DNA from: Deltaproteobacteria bacterium
GTDB taxonomy: Bacteria > Bdellovibrionota > FAC87 > UBA2466
Length of the DNA stretch: 64,000 nucleotides
Direction of reading: 5' to 3'
NCBI GenBank assembly: GCA_016196825.1
Contig: JACPWY010000062.1
Span: 1 to 64,000 of the forward strand
The notes beneath the pieces are model-generated. The model saw nothing but the letters and a program-made list of their open reading frames with translations. It was not told where the DNA came from and searched no databases. Shown here in pieces: positions 45,198-53,841 of this stretch; position 1 is the stretch's first letter; each line of letters begins with the position of its first letter. A program made the translations under genes and the position numbers.

Positions 45198-46327
45198 GAC
45201 GGCCAACGGCCGTACCTTTCCTCCTTCTGTCGCTCCCCATTTTCGCCACCCCCCAACCAGCCGCTCTCGTCGAACAGGGAGTCATTTCGTTTGGCTATTC
45301 CTCGCGCGCGGCCAACTACCAAGCGCTCGCCTTGAATACATCCTCTTCGGGCAACGTAGACCTCTTCAACACCCGCCTCACCGCCCCAGTTGCTTTCAAT
45401 TTTATCGACGGTATCCGCCCTTGGATCGGCACCGAGTTCAGTCTTCCCACAAGCGGCGCGAGCCTTTCGAGCGTCCCGCGCCCCGACACACTCACGCCAC
45501 TGCGCTACCGCTCAAGCGATAGCGATTTCTCAGCCAACCTCTGGCTGGGAAAATCCTTGGCCAACGAACGCCTCTCGGTCGGCATCGGCCACCGGTTTCT
45601 TTTCGCCGCAGCGGCGACGGCGGAGGCCCAGGTCGGAGAGAATCCCGTCGGTCGCATGGAGCTCTCAACCGGTCCCCGGGGCGCCTGGTTCCTCGGCGTG
45701 GCCTCACTGCTCGAGGGCCATGAAATGAGCGCCTACTATTCCCAATCGCTCGAATCTCGTCTCACCCAGCACGTCAACGCCTCGGTCCAGGTAACGCCCG
45801 CAGCGATCGCTACAATTCCGATGACCCTCTCGGCGACTTCCCGTTGGGAACCCGAATCGGCGACTCTCGCCTATCGTTATCATTTGGGCCGCGACCAGAG
45901 TTTCGGTGCAAGCGCCACCTGGGAGAACTGGCGCTCCTACCAACCGCCATTCATGACGATCGAGGCGAGTGGAGTTTCTCAACCTGATAATCACCCCGAG
46001 ATGCGCAATGTCGTGAGCCCGGGCCTCAATTGGCACGGGCGACTCCTCAAGCACCATCTGTATTTCGATTACTCCTTCCATCCCACCCCCCTCACCGACA
46101 CCGCCACCACAGGCGTCATCAATCTCCTCGACGCCGACACCCACTCATTTCTCCTGCGGTATTCCTACGAGCTCGGCAATCGCAGCTCGATTTCTTTATT
46201 CAACCAATACGATCGCTTCAACGAACGCCAGGTGATCAAATCCGATCCGACAGGCTTAGCCGGCCCCGGCTACACCATCCGCGGCTACGCCTGGACCTGG
46301 GGCCTTTCCCTCAATCTAGCTATCTAG
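45194..46327 (+). CDS. FadL-like outer-membrane protein
   Basis: 377 residues with a signal peptide (to about residue 22). Many alternating hydrophobic beta-strands, and the block LNWHGRLLKHHLYFDYSFHPTPL, resemble OMPP1/FadL/TodX long-chain fatty-acid and hydrocarbon porins. It would form a barrel in the outer membrane. Its start overlaps the rsmA stop (ATGA), which couples translation although the functions are unrelated. Confidence 0.65.
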   Translation: MRRPTAVPFLLLSLPIFATPQPAALVEQGVISFGYSSRAANYQALALNTSSSGNVDLFNTRLTAPVAFNFIDGIRPWIGTEFSLPTSGASLSSVPRPDTLTPLRYRSSDSDFSANLWLGKSLANERLSVGIGHRFLFAAAATAEAQVGENPVGRMELSTGPRGAWFLGVASLLEGHEMSAYYSQSLESRLTQHVNASVQVTPAAIATIPMTLSATSRWEPESATLAYRYHLGRDQSFGASATWENWRSYQPPFMTIEASGVSQPDNHPEMRNVVSPGLNWHGRLLKHHLYFDYSFHPTPLTDTATTGVINLLDADTHSFLLRYSYELGNRSSISLFNQYDRFNERQVIKSDPTGLAGPGYTIRGYAWTWGLSLNLAI

Positions 46328-46355
46328 GATCACTTTCGGTATAGTCCGACGCGCC

Positions 46356-47210
46356 ATGGAAACTCGTAGAATCACCATCTCGGATATCGCGCAGAGAAAG
46401 GGCCAAGACCCCCTCGTCGCCATTACGGCCTATGACTATCTCACTGCAAAGATTGTGGATTCCATCGTTGATATCGTTCTCGTGGGTGACTCCCTAGGGA
46501 TGGTCGTCCAGGGCCACACCGACACCCTACCAGTCACACTCGATCACATGGTTTACCACACGACAAACGTGGCGCGGGCCCTCTCCCGTGCGCACCTTGT
46601 GGCCGACATGCCGTTCTTGACCTATCAAAGCGACACCCCCACCGCCGTCCGCTCGGCCGGCCGACTCCTCGCTGAGGGGCGCGCCCAGGCGGTCAAGCTC
46701 GAAGGCGGCACAGCGATGGCCTCTACCATTTCAAAACTCGTGGATGTCGGCATCCCAGTGATGGGCCACATCGGGCTCACCCCCCAGAGCGTGAACGCGA
46801 TGGGCGGGTTCCGCGTGCAGGGACGCACAGCCAAAGCCCGCCATTCCATCTTAGAAGACGCGATGGCGGTTGAGGACGCGGGCGCCTATTCGATTGTGCT
46901 CGAAGGCATTCCGACCGAACTCGCGCAGGAGATCACTCAGCGTCTCACGATTCCGACGATTGGCATCGGCGCAGGCAGCTCCTGCGATGGTCAAATCCTC
47001 GTCATGCCTGACATGCTCGGGCTCAACCACGACTTTAAGCCTAAGTTCGTGAAACATTTTGCCGACCTCCAAACCACCATCACAAACGCGGTTACCCATT
47101 ATGCCCAAGAGGTGACATCGCGCGCATTCCCGGCGGCCGAGCACACCTTCTATGCTAAAGCTGACCCAGCCAAAACAGGTCCAGTCGAAGTGCCGAGACT
47201 GGACAACTGA
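46356..47210 (+). CDS. panB: 3-methyl-2-oxobutanoate hydroxymethyltransferase
   Basis: 284 residues, full length. Family motifs: VAITAYDYLTAKI, LVGDSLGMVVQGH (metal-binding Asp), AVKLEGG, VMGHIGLTPQSVNAMGGFRVQGR, IGIGAGSSCDGQILVMPDMLG. It adds a hydroxymethyl group from 5,10-methylene-THF to ketoisovalerate to make ketopantoate, the first committed step to pantothenate. There is no ribosome binding site; a TATAGT at 46340-46345 would place the transcript start within about 4 bases of the ATG. The next gene, panC, begins inside its last 59 bases. Confidence 0.95.
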   Translation: METRRITISDIAQRKGQDPLVAITAYDYLTAKIVDSIVDIVLVGDSLGMVVQGHTDTLPVTLDHMVYHTTNVARALSRAHLVADMPFLTYQSDTPTAVRSAGRLLAEGRAQAVKLEGGTAMASTISKLVDVGIPVMGHIGLTPQSVNAMGGFRVQGRTAKARHSILEDAMAVEDAGAYSIVLEGIPTELAQEITQRLTIPTIGIGAGSSCDGQILVMPDMLGLNHDFKPKFVKHFADLQTTITNAVTHYAQEVTSRAFPAAEHTFYAKADPAKTGPVEVPRLDN

Positions 47211-47985
47211 GCGCATCGGTTTTGTCCCCACCATGGGCTGTCTCCATGAGGGGCATTTAAGCCTTGTCCGGGAGGCCAAGCGCACGAATGATCGCGTCAT
47301 CGTCAGTATTTTCGTTAACCCGCTCCAGTTTGGGCCGAAAGAAGATCTGAAGAACTACCCACGCCCTTTCGAAGAGGACTGCGCGCTCCTTGAAAAGGAG
47401 GGAGTCGATCTTCTCTTTCACCCAACACCGGAGGATCTCTACCCCGCGGGATTCGACACAACCCTGAAGGCCGGAAGGCTCGCCACGCATCTCTGCGGCG
47501 CCTCACGACCGGGCCATTTCGACGGCGTCCTCACTGTGTGCCTCAAACTCTTCACTATCATGCAACCAACGATCGCAGTCTTCGGCGAAAAGGATTTCCA
47601 GCAACTGACGCTCATTCGAAGAATGGTCACTGACCTCAACCTGCCGCTCACAATCATCCCGGCCGCGACGGTACGAGAGCCCGATGGACTAGCCCTCTCC
47701 TCGCGCAATCGTTATCTCTCCCCCAAGCTCCGGGCCCGTGCCCCCCAGATTCATCAGGCGCTCGAGGCCGCCCGTTGGCAGACATCCGTCGCGGCGGCAC
47801 TCGATCTCGTGCATGCGCGCCTCGAAACAGAATTTCAGATCGATTACGTCGCCGTCTGTGAAGAGACCGAGCTCGCGCCGCTCCCCCGCGCCACCCCTAT
47901 TTCAACGATTGCCCAGCCGCGACTTTTCGTTGCCGCCAAATTGGGGCAGACTCGTCTGATTGACAATGTCTCTTTAAAACAATGA
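47152..47985 (+). CDS. panC: Pantothenate synthetase
   Basis: 277 residues. Motifs: VPTMGCLHEGHLSLV (the HIGH-type ATP site), VNPLQFGPKEDLKNYPR, FGEKDFQQLTLIRRMV and REPDGLALSSRNRYL with the Lys-Met-Ser-Lys-like loop. It joins pantoate and beta-alanine using ATP. The ATG at 47152 gives the usual N-terminal 28 residues before VPTMG, so the 59-base overlap with panB is probably real. It overlaps the DUF502 gene by 4 bases. Confidence 0.95.
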   Translation: MLKLTQPKQVQSKCRDWTTERIGFVPTMGCLHEGHLSLVREAKRTNDRVIVSIFVNPLQFGPKEDLKNYPRPFEEDCALLEKEGVDLLFHPTPEDLYPAGFDTTLKAGRLATHLCGASRPGHFDGVLTVCLKLFTIMQPTIAVFGEKDFQQLTLIRRMVTDLNLPLTIIPAATVREPDGLALSSRNRYLSPKLRARAPQIHQALEAARWQTSVAAALDLVHARLETEFQIDYVAVCEETELAPLPRATPISTIAQPRLFVAAKLGQTRLIDNVSLKQ

Positions 47986-48569
47986 AACAACTCCGTCGCG
48001 CATTCGTAACTGGCGTCCTCATCCTCGTGCCACTGGTGGCCACGATCGATATCCTCTTGTGGTTCATCTCTACTATTGATCGAAGCGTAGCGCGCTTTCT
48101 CCCCGTGATGCCCTTCGGCTCGGGAATCCTTATTTCTCTGGGAATGGTCATCGCCGTCGGTCTTCTGTTTCAAAACCGCCTCGGAGCCTGGGCGGTCAAT
48201 GAGATGGACTCGTGGCTCAGGCGCGTCCATGTCGTCGGTGGGCTCTACTCCGGCATCAAGAAATTTCTCGAGACAATCATCAGCCCCCGAAGTGATCAGT
48301 TCTCTGGCGTCGTCCTCGTCCCCTTTCCTCGCACCGGCATTTACTCGATCGGTTTTCGCACCGGGAAACCCGACCCCAAGCTCAATCTCCCCAAGGAAAA
48401 AGAGCTCACGAGTGTCTTTGTCCCGTGCACACCCAACCCAACCAGTGGGTTTTACCTCTTGATTCCAGAAGACGAGCTCGTGGCACTCGATATCTCGGTC
48501 CAGGAGGCCTTTAAGATCGTCATCTCGATGGGACTTGTCACAAGCGAAGCAGGGCATGGCCGGAATTAA
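47982..48569 (+). CDS. DUF502 inner-membrane protein
   Basis: 195 residues with two membrane segments (residues 8-30 and 46-68) and the family motifs FVTGVLILVPLVATIDIL and PFPRTGIYSIGF, and IPEDELVALDISVQEAFKIVISMG near the end, here split into two parts. DUF502 proteins are widespread, with no firm function. Translation is coupled to panC (ATGA) and the 3' end overlaps smpB by 14 bases. Confidence 0.85.
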   Translation: MKQLRRAFVTGVLILVPLVATIDILLWFISTIDRSVARFLPVMPFGSGILISLGMVIAVGLLFQNRLGAWAVNEMDSWLRRVHVVGGLYSGIKKFLETIISPRSDQFSGVVLVPFPRTGIYSIGFRTGKPDPKLNLPKEKELTSVFVPCTPNPTSGFYLLIPEDELVALDISVQEAFKIVISMGLVTSEAGHGRN

Positions 48570-49008
48570 GATCATCTGTGACAACCGCAACGCCTTTCAT
48601 AACTATTCGTTTGAGGAGCGCTGGGAGGCTGGCCTCGTACTTCTCGGCACCGAAGTGAAAGCGCTGCGTGACGGCAAAGCCAACCTGCGAGATGCCTATG
48701 CGCTTTTGAAGCACGGCGAACTGTGGCTCCTCAATGCGCACATCAGCCTCTACGCCCATGGCAACAGGGAGAACCACGAGCCGCTGCGGTCGAGAAAACT
48801 TCTCCTTCACCGCGAAGAGCTCGCAAAACTCTGGAGTAAATTGCAGATCCGGGGCTATTCTTTAATTCCGCTGAAGCTGTACTTCAAGGACGGTGTCGCC
48901 AAGGCGGAGCTGGGTTTAGGGAAAGCCAAGAAACTCCATGACAAGCGCGCCGCCACCAAAGAGCGGGATGAAAAGCGCACCATGGACAGACTCAAGAGGA
49001 TGAAATGA
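48556..49008 (+). CDS. smpB: SsrA-binding protein SmpB
   Basis: 150 residues, normal length. Motifs: NRNAFHNYSFEERWEAGLVLLGTEVKALR (in two parts), GKANLRDAYALL, HISLYAHGN, RKLLLHREEL and the C-terminal basic tail KKLHDKRAATKERDEKR. It delivers tmRNA to stalled ribosomes. ATG 48556 matches the family start. The tmRNA gene itself is not visible nearby. It overlaps neighbours on both sides. Confidence 0.95.
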   Translation: MAGIKIICDNRNAFHNYSFEERWEAGLVLLGTEVKALRDGKANLRDAYALLKHGELWLLNAHISLYAHGNRENHEPLRSRKLLLHREELAKLWSKLQIRGYSLIPLKLYFKDGVAKAELGLGKAKKLHDKRAATKERDEKRTMDRLKRMK

Positions 49009-49661
49009 AAAAGATAGCCGTGGTTCTTTGTGGCAGTGGTTATAAAGATGGCAGCGAGATTCGCGAAAGCGTCGCCGTGCTTTGGGGGCTAGAGACCTTA
49101 GGAGCTCAGTGGCAATGCTTCGCCCCCGATGCCCCACAGTGCGACGTCATCAACTGCCTGACTGGCGCGACACTTCCCGAGAGTCGCAACCAAATGGTCG
49201 AAGCCGCCCGCATCGCCCGCGGCCAGGTCGCCCCTCTCGCGAGCCTGAAAGCGGCGGACTACGACGGCATCATTCTCCCGGGTGGATTTGGCGCCGCGAA
49301 GAATCTATGTAATTTCGCTTTTAAGGGGATGGGGGGCGAGGTCATCCCTAGTCTCAAGCAGACTCTCCAGGATTTTCACCGTGTCCATAAACCCATCGGC
49401 GCGGTCTGCATCGCGCCCGCCATTTTAGCACTCGCGTTCAAGGGACAACCGTTAGAGCTCTCGGTAGGCGCTGAATGTGAAGCGAGCCGGGCGATCACTG
49501 GGCTTGGCCACAAACACATAGTCACCCAGGTCAACGAATGCCACGTCGACCTCAAAAATAAGGTCGTCACTACGCCCGCCTATATGTACGATAACGCCAA
49601 ACTAGACCAACTCTTCGAAGGCGTACGCCGCCTCGTCGGAGCCGTAGTGGAGCTAACGTAG
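49005..49661 (+). CDS. elbB: ElbB-like glyoxalase, DJ-1/PfpI superfamily
   Basis: 218 residues. The ElbB signatures are VVLCGSGYKDGSEIRES, FAPDAPQCDVINCLTG, GQVAPLASLKAADYDGIILPGGFGAAKNL and the nucleophile elbow GAVCIAPAILA. It has glyoxalase III-type activity and is linked to isoprenoid metabolism in E. coli. It ends the chain panB-panC-DUF502-smpB-elbB, each gene overlapping the next, so it may be one polycistron. Confidence 0.92.
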   Translation: MKKIAVVLCGSGYKDGSEIRESVAVLWGLETLGAQWQCFAPDAPQCDVINCLTGATLPESRNQMVEAARIARGQVAPLASLKAADYDGIILPGGFGAAKNLCNFAFKGMGGEVIPSLKQTLQDFHRVHKPIGAVCIAPAILALAFKGQPLELSVGAECEASRAITGLGHKHIVTQVNECHVDLKNKVVTTPAYMYDNAKLDQLFEGVRRLVGAVVELT

Positions 49662-49665
49662 GTCA

Positions 49666-50949
49666 GTGAAGTGTCAGAATTCGATTGGGAAGGTGCCAGT
49701 GGTCATTACAAACCGTCATAGCAATAAACTCTTTGCGAAGTTTTCAAGACTCTGCTTGGCAGTGTTGTCCCTTGCTTGTGCTGGAGAGGGAGCCCCCGCG
49801 GCAGCACTTCATTCCCAGGTTTGCAAAAGCGGGCTCTATGATCCCTACGATCCAAATTGCGCAACTCATTTGGCCTCGGATGGGGAGGTGACTCGTTGGT
49901 TTGACGACGTGACGCTGGGTCCCTCGCCCAACGGATCGAGAGTGACAATGGTGCCTTCGTTGGCGGGGGCCATCGCTTCCATTCGGACCGCTGACGGCAC
50001 TGAGCTTATACACTCGGGTGGACATGGAGCGGCTTTCACCTTGTCTCTACACCCAGATAACCCGATGGCACCGAATACCTTTAGCGAGTGCTATAATCCA
50101 ACCGAAGAAGGGGCTGGTTGGGATGACAAGCGGGATTTTAACGGCAATCTTCTCAGCCATTTTTTGGGTGGGCAGAATCATGGAATGAGCACGACACAAG
50201 TTCAAGAATGGAAATACTACCGCAGCGCGTCCGGCAATGAGAATTGGTTTGATACCTTCATCAGTAAAACTCGATACGCCTATTTTTGGAATTTCAAGAT
50301 GGGTTTTGATGCCAGCGGTCAGTGTTGGCCTACGGCGCACACCAAAAACCCACTTTCGAATTTTTACGCTGTGAAGAAGGTGAACTTCGGAAAACTGAAA
50401 GATGCTGACGGAAGGTCTCTGGCCAATGATTGGGCGAATTATCTAACGATCGATCACATTATCTACGTTCAGCCGAATGAAATGTTTCATTCGAGGATGG
50501 AGAGTACAGAGGTGGCCTACCTCGCGATGACCGCTCCTCATAAGAATCAGTTTACGCATTTCTGCACCATGACCGTTTCCGACAGTACTCAGTGTGCCGA
50601 GCAATCGGAGGCTCTTTCTTGGGACCGAATGCAGCCCGTGATTGCCGGCGATGCAAATTGGTCCCACGCCATTGGAACCATGGCCGAAGAACCTTGGTTC
50701 GACAACTCGCCTCCGGGAGCGACGGTGCGTTTTTTGAATCAGCGCGCTCACGTGAATCCGGACGCTTGGGCTACGACCACGATCAAACAGAATTGGAGTG
50801 CAACGAACATAGGACCAACAGGCTCGGGCACCCCTGTCGCTCTGCATACGCGTATTTACTATACCTTCGGAACCCAATCGGAGGTCACTTTTGCGCTCGA
50901 TGCTCTGCGGAGCCGAATGAAGCGATCCGTCGCTATCCTTGCTCCCTAA
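49666..50949 (+). CDS. Secreted hypothetical protein
   Basis: 427 codons from GTG 49666; GTG at 49699, with GGAAGG upstream, is an equally good start. The N-terminal hydrophobic run (LCLAVLSLACAGEGAPAAA) is a signal peptide and may carry a lipobox-like LSLAC. The mature protein is rich in aromatic residues, Asn and Thr, with sparse cysteines (KSGLYDPYDPNC, FSECYNP, SGQCWPT). No domain is recognised; the pattern suggests a secreted beta-rich protein. Base composition is slightly more AT-rich than its neighbours, which may reflect recent acquisition. Confidence 0.65.
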   Translation: MKCQNSIGKVPVVITNRHSNKLFAKFSRLCLAVLSLACAGEGAPAAALHSQVCKSGLYDPYDPNCATHLASDGEVTRWFDDVTLGPSPNGSRVTMVPSLAGAIASIRTADGTELIHSGGHGAAFTLSLHPDNPMAPNTFSECYNPTEEGAGWDDKRDFNGNLLSHFLGGQNHGMSTTQVQEWKYYRSASGNENWFDTFISKTRYAYFWNFKMGFDASGQCWPTAHTKNPLSNFYAVKKVNFGKLKDADGRSLANDWANYLTIDHIIYVQPNEMFHSRMESTEVAYLAMTAPHKNQFTHFCTMTVSDSTQCAEQSEALSWDRMQPVIAGDANWSHAIGTMAEEPWFDNSPPGATVRFLNQRAHVNPDAWATTTIKQNWSATNIGPTGSGTPVALHTRIYYTFGTQSEVTFALDALRSRMKRSVAILAP

Positions 50950-50950
50950 C

Positions 50951-51607
50951 ATGAATCTCGCGCAATCGCCCCGCACCGCCGCACTTCTCTTTGATCTCGA
51001 CGGCACACTCTGGGACCCCGCCGCCGGCATTGCCGCCGCCTGGAACCGGGTTCTGAGGCGCCACACAATCGTATGGCCTGAAGTAACACCCGACCACATC
51101 CGCGCCGTCACGGGCCTTCCTCACGAAAGCTGCGTGCGCGCGATCTTCTCGGCGCTTTCAGAAACCCAGATCCAGCTGCTCAACCGAGAAACCCAAGAGG
51201 AGGACAAACGCATTTTCACGCAAAGCCCACTGCCACTGCTCGCCGGTGTGAATGAGGGCATCCCGGCGCTGGCCAAACGCCATCCGCTTTTCATCGTCTC
51301 AAACTGCCAAAGCGGCTACATCGAAGAGTTTTTGAATGCCTCCGGCCTAGCTCCCCATTTCACGGACTGGGAATGCTGGGGAAACACCGGCCGCCCCAAG
51401 GGCCACAACCTCAAAATGGTAATCGAGCGCAACAAGCTCACGCCGCTCACCTGTGCCTTCATCGGTGACACAGTAAGCGACGAAGCGGCCGCCACTCTCT
51501 GCCAGGTCCCCTACTTCCATGTTAACTACGGCTACGGCACAGCCCACGGCCATAAAACCTTCACCGCCTTCACCGAACTGGTCTCCTACTTCCTGGCCGA
51601 AAATTGA
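50951..51607 (+). CDS. HAD-family phosphatase
   Basis: 218 residues. HAD motifs: LFDLDGTLWDPA (nucleophile Asp and general acid Asp), FIVSNCQSGY (motif II), GRPKGHNLKMV (motif III Lys) and CAFIGDTVSDEAAA (motif IV). A four-helix cap lies after motif I. Members include phosphoglycolate phosphatase and beta-phosphoglucomutase-like enzymes; the substrate is unknown. ATG 50951 is preferred over the alternative at 50939, which overlaps the previous stop. Confidence 0.85.
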   Translation: MNLAQSPRTAALLFDLDGTLWDPAAGIAAAWNRVLRRHTIVWPEVTPDHIRAVTGLPHESCVRAIFSALSETQIQLLNRETQEEDKRIFTQSPLPLLAGVNEGIPALAKRHPLFIVSNCQSGYIEEFLNASGLAPHFTDWECWGNTGRPKGHNLKMVIERNKLTPLTCAFIGDTVSDEAAATLCQVPYFHVNYGYGTAHGHKTFTAFTELVSYFLAEN

Positions 51608-51644
51608 CAGCCAATACGGATTCCACCATTATGCACCTTCCTGT

Positions 51645-51720
51645 GCGGGAGTAGCTCAGTTGATAGAGCGGTACCTTGCCAAGGTACAGGTCGCGGGTTT
51701 GAACCCCGTCTCCCGCTCCA
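51645..51720 (+). tRNA. tRNA-Gly (GCC)
   Basis: Full cloverleaf: acceptor GCGGGAG pairing with CTCCCGC, D-arm containing AGCTCAGTTGATAGAGC, anticodon loop CTTGCCAAG giving GCC (glycine), T-arm GCGGGTTTGAACCCCGT, discriminator T and encoded CCA. 76 bases. Confidence 0.97.
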
Positions 51721-52068
51721 TTTGTCAAAGTGTTCGAACTAAATTTTTTTAAAATAAGAGGAAATGCCAGCCGCCGAAATGGCGTCAGGGCGGACGTGTG
51801 TCTACAGGAATCAAAAGTTCCCGTATAGCCACCAATTTTGGCGCTGAGTACGTTCTTACAGCGAAAGAAATGGCCAGCCTTTGCAAAATTGTTCCTTCTG
51901 GGTCCAACGATGGATCTATCCGTAAAATGGGACTCTCAAAATGGCAGTTGGGCAACACGCAGCATAGTGACCAGAGCCTGGTGGGCAAAGCATGTCCAAT
52001 ACAATGGTTCTTTGACGGCTTGGCGGTGTGAAAATCCTTCCGAAAAGATTTACTGGACGCTGCTCCGT
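51721..52068. other. Intergenic stretch downstream of tRNA-Gly, no gene supported
   Basis: About 350 bases, more AT-rich than the rest. Several short frames are open on both strands, none with a convincing ribosome binding site or recognisable product. A T-run (TTTTTTT) shortly after the tRNA may belong to its termination. Together with the two small genes to the right it looks like accessory DNA at a tRNA 3' side, although I see no integrase and no repeat of the tRNA end. Confidence 0.5.
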
Positions 52069-52449
52069 TTACTTGGCCAAAAACAAAGGTATGTTAGGAC
52101 TTTCGGGGTTCGGAACCAACTTCTGTGATCGAGGATGAATGATCATGTCCATTGATTCCATAGGAATGGCTCCGAGAAGAACCTGATCTCCCATAACTGC
52201 AGCTGCCGTGACGCAGTCTCGGCCCATCGTTTCTACTTTGATTGGACCAACATATTTCACAATTTTTCGCTCGCCACTCGCGAGTATAACTTCTCTTGGC
52301 TTCAACTCGCGGAGTTTCAACTGAATGGCAACGTGTTCCGGAATCACAAGATCAATGGCTCCAGTGTCCACTACGGCTTGCACATTCATCTCATCAATTT
52401 TGGCGTCAGAGAAATTACTCAGCCTTAAGTCTGCGTAAATAATGCCCAT
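52069..52449 (-). CDS. Retropepsin-like (clan AA) aspartic protease family protein
   Basis: 126 residues from ATG 52449. The single catalytic motif VDTGAIDLVIPEHVA (DTGA, the retroviral DT/SGA signature) is followed by strands up to the second conserved block VMGDQVLLGAIPMESMDMII, as in small bacterial retropepsin-like proteins that work as homodimers. No signal peptide. The ATG overlaps the start of the divergent DUF4160 gene by 8 bases. Such small proteases are often found in accessory regions; function unknown. Confidence 0.72.
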   Translation of the reverse strand: MGIIYADLRLSNFSDAKIDEMNVQAVVDTGAIDLVIPEHVAIQLKLRELKPREVILASGERKIVKYVGPIKVETMGRDCVTAAAVMGDQVLLGAIPMESMDMIIHPRSQKLVPNPESPNIPLFLAK

Positions 52450-52759
52450 AATTGTTTCTAAAGTAGCCGAATATCGGGCGCTGATCAAGGAGGCAGGGTT
52501 TCATACTCTAGGACACAGGATAACTATTTCCATGTACTTGTTTGATACACAGAAACATCAGCAACCCCACTTTCACGCTCGTTATCAGGGACTGGAGGCT
52601 GTCTTTGCTCTCGATGGGAATCCTTTGGAAGGCAAACTGAGTTCGACCGCGCCACGTCTAATCAAGAAATGGTGCCGTGCGAATTCTCGTGATATCCAGG
52701 AAGCATGGGTAAAGGCAAAACAAGGCAAGGAACTCCCATGGATAAGTCCCCTGGAGTAA
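52442..52759 (+). CDS. DUF4160 domain protein
   Basis: 105 residues. The family pattern is clear from residue 28: ITISMYLFDTQKHQQPHFHARY with the PHFHA motif, LEAVFALDGNPLEGKL, RLIKKWCRANSRDIQEAWVKA and the end ISPLE. DUF4160 proteins often sit next to DUF2442 or toxin-antitoxin genes; no DUF2442 gene follows here. The ATG at 52442 and the ATG of the minus-strand gene face each other with 8 bases shared. A later in-frame ATG at 52532 would remove most of the N-terminal 30 residues but keep PHFHA. Confidence 0.75.
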   Translation: MPIIVSKVAEYRALIKEAGFHTLGHRITISMYLFDTQKHQQPHFHARYQGLEAVFALDGNPLEGKLSSTAPRLIKKWCRANSRDIQEAWVKAKQGKELPWISPLE

Positions 52760-52912
52760 TCGTCAGTTTTGAGATTGACCATCCCCCTTCTAGGTGACCA
52801 CTATTTGTGACCCGCTCCAGCGTCCTCCCATAACCTCCCCCTATCCCGAACATAGCCCACATCGATTGGCGCAATTTCGCACGCGACCCGACACTGAATT
52901 CAAGGAGGTGTT

Positions 52913-53173
52913 ATGGAAACACAAAAACTGTTTAATCTCTTAGTGGTGGGCGGAGCGTTACTCGGAAATTACGTCACGGCCGCCGGCCCGCAATTGAGTC
53001 CCTCGACTGCTGGCGCCGTCAATGACGAACCGCCGCAGCAAGAGCAACTGCAGCCCATTTTTTGCGACCAGCCAGGCTCGTGTGTGCCCGGGGCCTGTGG
53101 TGGAAAGCCGCACGCCAAGCCGGGTTTTGAATGCTGCTGGGGAACAAGCTGTGACGATCCCACGCAAGAGTAG
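52913..53173 (+). CDS. Small secreted six-cysteine protein
   Basis: 86 residues with a near-perfect ribosome binding site (AAGGAGGTG). A hydrophobic N-terminus (LFNLLVVGGALLGNYVTAA) suggests export. The mature part is Pro/Gly-rich with six Cys at residues 51, 57, 62, 74, 75 and 80 (spacing C-x5-C-x4-C-x11-CC-x4-C), which may form three disulfides or bind metal. No family recognised. The next gene starts inside its last 23 bases (GTG 53151), so the two are translationally coupled. Confidence 0.7.
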   Translation: METQKLFNLLVVGGALLGNYVTAAGPQLSPSTAGAVNDEPPQQEQLQPIFCDQPGSCVPGACGGKPHAKPGFECCWGTSCDDPTQE

Positions 53174-53840
53174 CGCCCCTCTCGACTCTCTTGCCACGGC
53201 GCCAGACGGAGTATTCACCGTCTGGCGTCGGCGGGAGCGCGTCGAATGGGAAGCCGCCCATCTCTTTGAGGCGCTAGGACAGACTATTTCTCGGCTGCGC
53301 GGAAAGGATGATCCGGTTTCTTCCTTGAGCCTTCGAGCCGCAAGCGATGAGCGACGACACGCGGCCCTTTGCCAAGAGATCCTCTCACATCGCTCAGCTC
53401 ACCACACCCAACACGCGCCATCTGGCGATGGCCTGCTCGGCCCAACGAATTTGTCTTTAGATAAAAGAGTTCTCTACACCGCTGTCGCAATGGGCTGCGT
53501 GACCGAGACTCTGAGCACTGCGCTCCTTCTTCAGATCCAGCGCCGGGCGAAAAGCCCGCTCATCAAACGAGTTGTTCACGAAATCTTGGAGGACGAAATC
53601 CTCCACGGCCGCATCGGCTGGGCCGAGCTCGCCCACGCCCGCCTCAAAGGCAGTGTGAATTGGCTAGCTCCGCATCTCGCCGACATGATCGCAACAGCTA
53701 TCCAGGAAGAGGCCAAGCCATTTTCCAAAGGCCCCGATCTCTCAGAGTGGGGCATTCTCCCTCGCGCCGACGCGCTGGCAATCATGCGCGAAACTGTCGC
53801 AAGCGTCATTGAGCCGGGACTGCGGTCGAGGTTCGCGTAA
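53151..53840 (+). CDS. Ferritin-like domain protein coupled to the six-cysteine protein
   Basis: 229 residues from GTG 53151 (GGGGAA upstream); the frame is open further back into the small gene but has no good start there. It is helical, with two diiron-type motifs: EWEAAHLFEALG with ASDERRHAALCQEIL, and a second pair TETLSTALLLQ with EILEDEILHGRIGW, giving the E-x6-Y-like and E-x2-H pattern of ferritin-like/rubrerythrin-like domains. It may oxidise or hydroxylate a substrate, or handle iron. Followed by the long hairpin at 53842. The link to the Cys-rich peptide suggests a peptide-modifying or metal-handling pair, which is inference. Confidence 0.7.
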   Translation: MTIPRKSSAPLDSLATAPDGVFTVWRRRERVEWEAAHLFEALGQTISRLRGKDDPVSSLSLRAASDERRHAALCQEILSHRSAHHTQHAPSGDGLLGPTNLSLDKRVLYTAVAMGCVTETLSTALLLQIQRRAKSPLIKRVVHEILEDEILHGRIGWAELAHARLKGSVNWLAPHLADMIATAIQEEAKPFSKGPDLSEWGILPRADALAIMRETVASVIEPGLRSRFA

Positions 53841-53841
53841 C

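Noticed and set aside
51721..52068. Phage or integrative element at tRNA-Gly
   Set aside because: No integrase, no repeat of the tRNA 3' end and no phage genes are visible; only a compositional shift.
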